This document shows, in pieces, positions 56,269 through 64,000 of a stretch of DNA of 64,000 nt. The first letter of the stretch is position 1; each line of letters opens with the position of its first letter. Both the position numbers and the translations under genes were made by a program. Location: NCBI GenBank assembly GCA_043228905.1, contig JBHGNT010000003.1, forward strand, positions 25,668,001-25,732,000, given 5' to 3'. The notes beneath the pieces were generated by a model that ran no database searches, was not told where the DNA came from, and saw nothing but the letters and a program-made list of their open reading frames with translations. This DNA comes from Azolla caroliniana. Lineage: Eukaryota; Polypodiophyta.

Positions 56269-57311
56269 TTTCTTGCAGAGAGAGACAGAGAGACATTCGA
56301 TGAATGACTTGTATGTCAAAGGTCTATCCTTCATCTTCTGATCACAATAGATCAGATTAGGTTCGACCAGATAAGATCAGATCCGTGTGCGTTAATCTCT
56401 GCAGAAGACCAGGGTCTTAGCAAGAATCTCTGTTGATTCTTAATCTTCTTCGTCGAGACAAAATCACCATCGGGATGCCTCCGGTTTCTTCACTCTGTCG
56501 TCGTTTCACCATCGCTTGCTTCGATTCTCTTTGCCATAATCTCAGAGTGCTTGGACCTGGCCTCTCTCCCTTCGTTTTCTCTCCATAAATTATCTTTATC
56601 TGTCTTCATCAGGTATATACACCATTTTTTCTGTATCTTACGATAAAATAAAAAATCACAAGAAACTATCCGAGCAACAAATCATCATAGAAGCTGTGTT
56701 GATTGAATCTTGAAGGTATGCAATGAATATCTCTTTTTTTACTTCATAATCATTAAACTATCTTGCATCCTTATTCAGAATATAGAATTAAAAGCACAAA
56801 AATAGATTCATCACGAAAGCATGACTTACGCGGTGTTAATGAAACTACATATGCAACATAGGACAAGGAGAACTGATCCAGTCAGAGAACATCACAGAAA
56901 GTTGTTCTAGTGAGAGAACTCCACACGATTATTTTTATGAAACTTGAAGAGTACTCATAGAACAAACGATACAGTGAATCTGCACACACATATGTTCTGC
57001 ATGTACTATACAAGAAACTTTGGTGGTGAGCTTTACCTAGAACAAAGAAAAGATGATTCTGGAAGTGGAAAATATACATTAATGTCAATCTTACTAAGCA
57101 TTCATTCCATAACTGTGATTGTATTTCATCATACTGTTTGTTAAACGTTTGCTTTGTTTTCAAATTGCTTTTGTTCAGACTATTTTGGAATCTCCTTAGA
57201 AGGAAGAACAACATCCACTATAGTATTACCTTCATCCTTCAAATATAGAACAGAAATTGAAAAGTTGACGTTGAAACTGATACAGAAAGTAAATCATTAG
57301 CACTGTGGTTG

Positions 57312-59385
57312 ATGAGCTTTGTAGAAGAGAAAGGGAAGATGAGTGTAGATGTGGTGAGTCTGCATCGGTGTTTGTCTTCTCATACCCGTGCCTCAAGACG
57401 TAGTCTGTCCTTGAAGAAATACGAGGGAAGAGATGACCGGGGCTGGACTCCTCTCCATGTTGCAGCAAAGAGAGGCGACATTGAAGAAGTAAGGCTTCCA
57501 TGTCTCTATCCCCGTGGGAATGCTATTGTTTTTGAACTCTTTGTCTGAGTGAATTTGTAAAGTGCATACCTTTAGGAGCATTGTCAGTGTGCATCATCTC
57601 AAACGGAAAACATCAAGGTTTGGTCATACATTACTTGAGGCTTGAATCCATAATCTCACGATGCAAAGTGCAAGCCTTTTAACTACACCACAGTGTTTGT
57701 CCATTTAGATTTTGAGAAAGTTTTGATGAATTAAGCTAGTGCAACTATTAAACATTGTTCCAAGTGACATTGAGGTTTAAACTTTGCCCTTGGGAAATAG
57801 TCCAACCCTTTCAAAAGTGAGGTTTGCCAATCCTGCAAATACCAGGGTACATTTCAAAATATCTACATTATTTACGAAAATAAGTAAATTGGAAATCTGG
57901 ATAGCTCCTGTTTCTACTAAGATAATTATAGGAGCAATGCTTTGCTGGTGACGGAAGTGACACAGCTATTTTAAGGGAATGACTTCAAGTAAGTTGATCA
58001 TATCTGTCAATCAAGTCTGCGGTGTGGTGTTCAGTTTTAATGGAATTGATTAATTTGTAATTGACTCCAAAAAATACTTATGTCTACCCTGAACGTTGAT
58101 GTGAGATTGAACTAGTGATAAGTTAAAATTACTTCGTCCTTTTAGCCCTTTTGAAAGAAACATAGATCTTGAAGATTGAGTGGGACAATTTTCAAAATGA
58201 AATAAGTAAATGTTTTTAATCAGGGGATTCCTCTTTCAGCCGGTGGTTTAAAACTTAGCCTGTAAACTGAATCATAAAGAGGCTCTGCAACCGTATAGTG
58301 TTTTGCTTAGGCATTGTACATACTACGTCTGGAGGATAAGTCTTTGCTTTTTATGATTATACCATCTTAATTGTTGAGCTTTTGTGAGTTCTTTGGCTAG
58401 TGCATTTTCTTTTATTATCTCGAAGAAAGAGGTAATGTTTATAGTGTGATTTATTTCTTTGTACAAATCTTTAGATTCAAATTGCTCTTCCTTACTTGAA
58501 GGTTTGGAGGTTGGTGAATTCTGGTATGGAAGAGCCTTTAGACTAGGAAAGCTTTTCTTTTTATGGTTATACCATCTTAATTGCTGATCTTTTGTGAGTT
58601 CTTTGGCTTGTGCTTTTCCTGTGATTATCTAGAAGAAAGAGGTAAATGTTTATGGTGCGATTTATGGCTTTTTACAAAACTTTAGATTCAAATTGCTCTT
58701 CCTTATGTGAAGGTTCGGAGGTTGGTGAATTCTGGTATGGATGTGAACGAAATCTCATCAGGCCGTAAAGACTCAGGGGTTACCCCCTTGCATCTTGCAG
58801 CTGCAGGTGGGCATATTGAAGTTATGGACGAGCTGTTGGAACGTGGTGGCAATATTGATGCACGGACGAGAATTGGCTGTGGATGTAAGCTAGCAAAATT
58901 AAGTACGAAAAACTACAAATACCTGAGTATTCCTTATCTTTCTAAATGCTCCTGGTCAATCCCTCTCTCTCTCTCGATCCCCTGACCAGGGTCCTTTGTG
59001 ATATAATGAAGGCATGGGAGCAGTTGGGAATATGAGGAATACTTGGTTATTCGGAAGTTTTTCGTGATAAACTTTATTTCTCTGTTTTCCCAATAATTGT
59101 GGTTATTTTTCTTTGAAGGCAAGCTCTGATTTCTATGTTTCCTTGGACTCGACTTATATAGGGACTCCCCTTCATCATGCTGCGAAGGAGAAGAATAAGA
59201 AAGCAATTCGGTTTCTCATAGAGAATGGTGCATTTTTACCACCAGATATGTTAGATGAACGGTTTAATCCACCTCTTCATTATTGTGGTGGACTTGAATG
59301 GGCATACAAAGTCAAAGAGCGTTCTATGAAGAAACAAAGCTCAAGTGAGAAGAGCTCGTCAGAAGAGAGCTCTGGACCACCATGA
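57312..59385 (+). CDS. PIA2: Phytochrome-interacting ankyrin-repeat-like protein (PIA1/PIA2-type)
   Basis: Small plant ankyrin-repeat protein; the Arabidopsis relatives bind phytochrome A and act in light signalling. Exons are 57312-57488, 58713-58884 and 59162-59385, about 190 aa. Residues about 42-59 start ankyrin repeat 1 (DDRGWTPLHVAAKRGDIEE). Repeat 2 includes GVTPLHLAAAGGHIEVMDELL. Repeat 3 is formed across the exon 2/3 border (GCG-W-TPLHHAAKEKNKKAIRFLIENGAF). A family-specific tail FNPPLHYCGGLEWAYKVKER is followed by a Ser/Glu-rich end. An internal ATG at 57339 is an alternative start. Intron 1 (57489-58712) contains a tandem duplication that copies the exon 2 acceptor and a piece of exon 2. 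Family identity is good; function is by analogy. Confidence 0.88.
57630..57715 (-). mobile_element. tRNA-like (SINE-type) remnant in PIA intron 1
   Basis: On the minus strand an A-box-like TGGTGTAGTTAAAAGG (57675-57690) is followed, 25 bases on, by a B-box-like GGATTCAAGCC (57639-57649), with TTTGCATCGTGAGATTATGG between. That spacing and wording resemble the tRNA-derived head of plant SINEs. It does not fold into a proper tRNA that I can defend, and I did not find a clear tail or target-site duplication. Confidence 0.45.
58344..58741. repeat. Tandem duplication, about 210-bp unit, copying the 5' end of PIA exon 2
   Basis: Unit 1 (58344-58530) and unit 2 (58554-58741) share 'ataccatcttaattg', 'cttttgtgagttctttggct', 'tttagattcaaattgctctt' and 'aggttggtgaattctggtat'. 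Unit 2 contains the real exon 2 start (58713). Unit 1 carries a decoy exon start at 58502 with an intact AG. Confidence 0.93.
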
Positions 59386-59811
59386 GTGAGTCGTGAACAT
59401 GATTCACTTTGTTTTCGTGTGCTATATGCTTGCAAATTGTTCAGAACTAGTATTGAGTTCGAGTATTGTATATGGATATAACTTTTGTAATTGCTGATGC
59501 TTAAAGACACTGAGGTATATTCTCCTTATGTAAGACTGCTTATCTGTATAAAGGTGTATGCCAATGCCTATATTTGAGCAGATGTTGCTGTTACAGCAAA
59601 ATATATATTGAGTGTTTTTGGTAAGATCTTCCTTATTTTTTTCAATATCTCTGTAATTTTAGGCATTCGTCCATCTTCAAACATATTTCCTTACATAATA
59701 TCTACTTAAATAAATATGGTTGTGGGTGGGTGGGGGTCTCCTGGAAATGCACAAAGAGAAATGCAAGGAAAAAAAGAACCAAATTTCGGAATCGGTCTCT
59801 CGAGTCGTGGT

Positions 59812-59851
59812 GTCTGTGTGTGTTATGTTTTGTATGTGTGTGTGTGTGTTT
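59812..59851. repeat. TG-rich microsatellite
   Basis: Interrupted TG dinucleotides, about 430 bp past the PIA stop. Confidence 0.85.
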
Positions 59852-59939
59852 CTGCGAGGCGGTAATTTTGATTCTCGTTAAAGAAAATAAACTTTCCTAC
59901 TTAACCCAATTATCCTTTTCCTTTTCCATATTCATTCAT

Positions 59940-60140
59940 TCATAACTATTTTTCTTTCTTTCTCTCCCTCCCTCACTTTCTTAATTTTCTTTCTTTCTCT
60001 CCATCTCTTCTCCCGCCACCGCCACCGCCACTGCCGCCGCCCCCACCCGCCACCGCCTTTGTTCATTCTTAATTTTCTCCTTCTTTCTTTCTCTCCCTCC
60101 CTCCCTCCCTCTCTCCTCCCTCTCTTTCTCTTTCTGTGCA
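59940..60140. repeat. Polypyrimidine tract with CCG/CCA repeats
   Basis: About 200 bp are almost only C and T on the plus strand, apart from a central GCCACC/GCCGCC run (about 60014-60057). The phrase 'ttaattttctttctttctct' and the CCCT repeats occur on both sides of the centre. Long homopurine-homopyrimidine DNA can form triplex structures; that is inference. Confidence 0.8.
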
Positions 60141-62522
60141 TCTCGTTTATTTTATTTCTGTTCCAACCTATGCTTTCTCCCTTGCTCCTCTCTCTTTTCC
60201 GATCTCCTCCATCTCCACCTGTATGACAATTCCTCAAACCTCCTGCCACTAGGAAGAGAATCCAAGGAAAAATCTCATCATATCTAAGGAAGTTCATTAG
60301 GTAGGCCTAACAAAAAGGCAAAAACTCAAGGTAATATGAAATCGGGAAAAAGTGATATCAAACAAGAGTATGTTGAAACCATAAACATTTCAGGTCACTT
60401 ATATCACATTAATCGATCAAATTTGTAATGAAGAAACATATGATACGAACATAGAAGGAAAAAATTTCAAGAAACCCTAATTTTTTTTTAAAAACCCCAA
60501 AAATTTTCAGAAAACCCCTAAATGCGCAGCTCTGTTAAGTGCGCACCTCACCCATGCGTTCAAAGTGCGAACTTAACCGAATGGTTATTGTATATGTATA
60601 TGCTTAGTATAATATAACAAAATATAATATTACACCTGTATGTATATATAGCTGCAGGCATGCTGCTGGATGTGGGGGTGCACTGGTTATGAAGTCTAAA
60701 TCTTAGTGCCAATTTAAGTGTACATTGAATGCCTATTGTGAAGGCATTAATCTTCCATTTGCAGTTTGGCATGAATTGATTAGCTTAAACATTTTATTCA
60801 ACTAAGCTCTCCATGGTGTAAAACATGCCTTGATGTGCTGGGGTAGATTTATATTGATATGTATTATATATTTAGCAAATCCTAATAAAATGTCTGTGTC
60901 TTTAGTAATTTAGAATATAGTATGAAGGCATTGTATATATGCATATGAGATGTGGCAAAAGACATGAGACATAGGAAACCTTGTACTCTTCTATTAATTG
61001 TATAGGTATTACCCCTCCTTTTTAAGGCTAAGCTTAAGAAATGCTTCCTTTAATACATTATTCAAACTAAAAGAGTTAGTTGGGAGATGTAGAGTTGGGG
61101 TATAAAGGGGTTTATTTCAGTTTTGTTGGAGTTGAGGGTCGGGTGAGTTTTGACTATTTTTATTTGATAGTTTTGTAGTTGTTCCTCCAAGTTGTATATG
61201 TTGATCCCATTGTGGATTCGAGTAAACTCTGTTGTAATCTATTTGCTAACCAATGCGAAGTAGTGCTTTTTTGGAAAAGAAGAAGAAGAAGATATCCACT
61301 ATCTACTATTATTATATTGTGGTGTCCCTTTGGTGCAAGCACATGCCTTCATGTTGTGATGTACATTTGTTCCTTTGACCCACCCTTTTAGCATGCATGT
61401 AGCCAAGCCAACCCAAATGGGTACCTATGTATCAACTATAAATTGAGCAAGAAATAAGAAGCAAGGCTAGCTAGTTCGGATTCTCTTTATGTTATTTCAC
61501 AAGATGGTTTTGGGTTTAGTAATGCTAAGCAATTGTGTGTATTGCATATGATAAAATTTCATGATAAACTAAAACATTTAGAATATTAGTTCATGTTTTA
61601 TTTTGTAACAAAAAGCAATTAAAGAATGAATAAGAGGGGTCATGCATGCAAGCAATTTGTGAAAATGTTGAATAAGCCATTATTTTAATTAAAAGCTTAT
61701 TTCAGAAACAATTTCAACCCAACACTTTCAAGTTTTTTTTAATAGTACACGGTCATGTTTGTATACTCCCATCTAACAAAATTTACCAAGCTGATGTCAA
61801 GAATTCATAAACGAGTAGTTTCACCCTTGCCTTAGAAAACATTACTAAATGATTGAGTATGGTATAGGGAACACATTGTACTTTAGCACATTGTTTATGG
61901 AGTGATCTCGATATCTGAAGTTTAAGTTCATAATAATGCTATTTTTAATTTAAGATGAAGCAAACATCACATCCGTTTCCTTCTACTAGACTTTGTTAAT
62001 CAAGTAGATGTTGCTATGTCAACATTTTATTAATCAATTGGGAATAAGGATCCTCGAGGATTTGTTTATATTCCCTCAAATGTCCCTATGTTTTCGATAT
62101 CTCATTACATATGCCTTTTGGTCAGCCACATCTTGAGCAAATACATGTGCAATCTTTGATCAATTAAACATACATACATCCATACATATATGTATACATG
62201 TCCGCAATTCATCCACTTTTTTTCTCAATTAAATGCGCTGTTCCAATGATTCCTATAGTCAAGTAATTCCCATCTAAAATTCAAAATGTGGCCTATGACC
62301 GTGCCGACCAATTGTTATCCTTTCATGTGTATTATTTCATGTATACTTACAAGCTTATGGTAATTTTTATTCTATACCTTTGCGCGTTTAAAGGATATCC
62401 TTTTTGCTTTCCTCTTCTTCTTGTATGAAATCCATGGCAGAACTTGCCATCTGAAAGAAGAACAAAAGGTCCTGTCTCCTTTCACAGAAAGAAAAGAAAG
62501 ATAGATATATTAACAGAGAACA

Positions 62523-64000
62523 ATGTCGCAGCAACACGAGGAGGGCGCTGAAGCAGAAGTAGTAGGAGAAGAAAGTACTAGGCAAGCAAATCCTTCACAA
62601 CCGAAAGAAAATTCAGAGAAGGAGAAGAAAGAGGAACATCGGAGTGAAGCGAATCATACGAATCATCGTTCAATCCTTGTTCCAGAGAAGTTATCATATG
62701 AATGCTTGAGAACATCAGGTACACTTAAGCTAAAACACTTCATATTTTCCCCGTGCAGAGCTTTTCATTGCCTAAGAGAAGCAAGAGAAGAGAGATCTAT
62801 TATAACGTCTTCTTCTCCTGTCTCATTGCGAGCAGATATAGATCTACCCCTTGTTCGTGAAACCAAATGGGAAGATATGAAGAAAACTGTGAAAGCATGG
62901 CTGAGAAACCCCAAAAATCTAGCATTGCTGCTATGGGGCACAGCCGTAGGTATCTCAGGAGCTATGCTTTTCCTTATAATGGTAGGGTTTTTAGATGGAA
63001 CGCTACAACCGAAAAGCAAAAGAGATACTTGGTTTGAAATAAATAACCAAATCTTGAATGCATTGTTTACCCTAATGTGTCTTTACCTTCATCCAGTAAG
63101 GATTCTTCACCTTTACTTTCTCTATCGGTGGCAACCCGACGATATCAAACAACTCAGAAAAATCTATTGCAAAAATGGAACATATAAGCCACATGAATGG
63201 TCTAACATGCTTATCGTTGTGGGCTTGTTGAATCTGAATTGTTTTGGTCAATATGCTTTGTGTGGATTGAATTGGGGCTATAAGAGATCCAATAGACCCA
63301 TAGTTGGAGTTGGTTTGTGTTTAGCTGTAGCTATTGGCGCTCCAACCATAGCTGGAATTTACACTAGTGTGAGCTCTTTAGGGAAAAATTACGAAGAAGA
63401 CGAAGAGCAGGAGAGAATTGAGAGTAAAGAAAGGAAGGTACTTGAGCAAAAGCCCTCGATTAAGATCAGTCAAATCGCCAAGCTAACTAAAAAGTTCACA
63501 TTTGCCGATCGAGATGGATCACTGGTGGAGAATCCTGAGTGGATTGGTGGGATTTTCGAGGTTAAAAAGGATACGAAAGTAGCTCTATTGACCACTTTTT
63601 GTGGGTTTTGTGTGTTTGGCTACAATATGGAACGACTAGGTTTTGGTAACCGATTTGTTCACATTGCTACATTCATACTACTATGCACTGCTCCTTATTG
63701 GATATTCTTCTTAGCTGCGACAAATGTGGATAATGATTATGTTCGTCGTGGGATGAGCTATGGTGGAATATTGTTATGTGTGTTTGGGCTTTTGTATGGA
63801 GGATTTTGGAGGATTCAGATGCGAAAAGCCTTTGGGTTACCACCTCAGACATGGTGTTTTGGTAAAGCTTCTTTGACTGATTGCACTCAATGGCTATTTT
63901 GTAGTCTTTGCTCTCTTTGTCAAGAGGTTCGAACCTCAGAAGCTTATAAAATACGAGATAGTAAGTTCTACGAGAGAAAGAAAGTTTCTCATGCTCTGCC
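62523..64000 (+). CDS. PLAC8-family membrane protein (partial, runs off the right edge)
   Basis: The frame is open from the ATG at 62523 to the edge: 492 codons, no intron, 3' end missing. The acidic, Lys/Glu-rich N-terminus (residues 1-60) is followed by a conserved segment (LVRETKWEDMKKTVKAWLRNPKN), then a hydrophobic segment near residues 132-158 and further ones in NALFTLMCLYLHPVRILHLYF, MLIVVGLLNLNCFGQYALCG and VGLCLAVAIGAPTIAGIY. The PLAC8 region comes last, with WIGGIFEV, more membrane segments, and the Cys-rich WLFCSLCSLCQEVRTSEAY near the edge. Long plant PLAC8 proteins of this form are distant relatives of the FW2.2/PCR group, and their function is poorly known. The start is supported by an 'aacaatg' context and the absence of an earlier in-frame ATG nearby. 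Confidence 0.88.
   Translation, partial: MSQQHEEGAEAEVVGEESTRQANPSQPKENSEKEKKEEHRSEANHTNHRSILVPEKLSYECLRTSGTLKLKHFIFSPCRAFHCLREAREERSIITSSSPVSLRADIDLPLVRETKWEDMKKTVKAWLRNPKNLALLLWGTAVGISGAMLFLIMVGFLDGTLQPKSKRDTWFEINNQILNALFTLMCLYLHPVRILHLYFLYRWQPDDIKQLRKIYCKNGTYKPHEWSNMLIVVGLLNLNCFGQYALCGLNWGYKRSNRPIVGVGLCLAVAIGAPTIAGIYTSVSSLGKNYEEDEEQERIESKERKVLEQKPSIKISQIAKLTKKFTFADRDGSLVENPEWIGGIFEVKKDTKVALLTTFCGFCVFGYNMERLGFGNRFVHIATFILLCTAPYWIFFLAATNVDNDYVRRGMSYGGILLCVFGLLYGGFWRIQMRKAFGLPPQTWCFGKASLTDCTQWLFCSLCSLCQEVRTSEAYKIRDSKFYERKKVSHAL

Larger units (their letters stand above)
59386..62522. other. Intergenic region between PIA-type and PLAC8 genes
   Basis: No supported gene. It contains the PIA 3' flank, a TG-rich tract (about 59812-59851), a long polypyrimidine stretch (59940-60140) and AT-rich unique DNA. 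The PLAC8 promoter should lie in the last few hundred bases, but no clear TATA box can be assigned. Confidence 0.5.

Noticed and set aside
57312-57338. Internal ATG at 57339 as the PIA start
   Set aside because: The upstream ATG at 57312 is in frame and first. I kept it, noting that 57339 is also possible because the extra nine residues are not conserved in the family.

Overview
The window is nuclear DNA from a land plant, almost certainly a flowering plant. It is AT-rich and gene-sparse. The genes have GT-AG introns of about 80 bp to 2 kb, the gene leaders carry long CT/GA microsatellites, and every recognisable protein has a plant-type architecture. I cannot name the species from sequence alone. 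I reconstructed exons by following reading frame and splice phase across GT-AG borders. All seven complete models stay open from ATG to stop, but none is backed by transcript data.

Layout, left to right: (1) 1065-3775 (+), exosome subunit CSL4, six exons. (2) 6534-15410 (+), nucleoporin NUP155, 13 coding exons, about 1,464 aa. (3) 15.4-19.5 kb, gene-poor DNA with tandem duplications. (4) 20701-22530 (+), an intronless EXO70 exocyst subunit with a long repetitive leader. (5) 25030-31154 (+), a UBL-WLM-PUB metalloprotease of the WSS1 type, ten exons. (6) 32549-38389 (+), an EngB/YihA-type GTPase with a long basic N-terminal extension, 11 exons. (7) 39896-48769 (-), a MAP3K-epsilon kinase, 23 exons, about 1,393 aa, convergent with gene 6. 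Its upstream/leader region runs to about 51.3 kb. (8) 51.3-56.1 kb, gene-poor DNA with a decayed non-LTR retrotransposon fragment. (9) 57312-59385 (+), a small PIA-type ankyrin-repeat protein. (10) 62523 to the right edge (+), the 5' part of an intronless PLAC8-family membrane protein.

The genes are separate housekeeping or signalling loci with their own promoters. I see no operon, biosynthetic cluster or defence island, and nothing that amounts to a wholly new system. The distinctive property of the window is short tandem segmental duplication, with units of about 36-260 bp, inside and around nearly every gene. Three duplications cover a 3' splice site (NUP155 exon 13, PIA exon 2, MAP3K-epsilon exon 17). 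In two of them the spare acceptor is lost at a single AG position. In the PIA gene the spare acceptor is intact and would lead to an early stop. A fourth duplication is in frame and multiplies a SUMO-interacting-motif-like core in the WSS1-type protease. The EXO70 leader and the MAP3K-epsilon upstream region each hold an old, degenerate tandem array.
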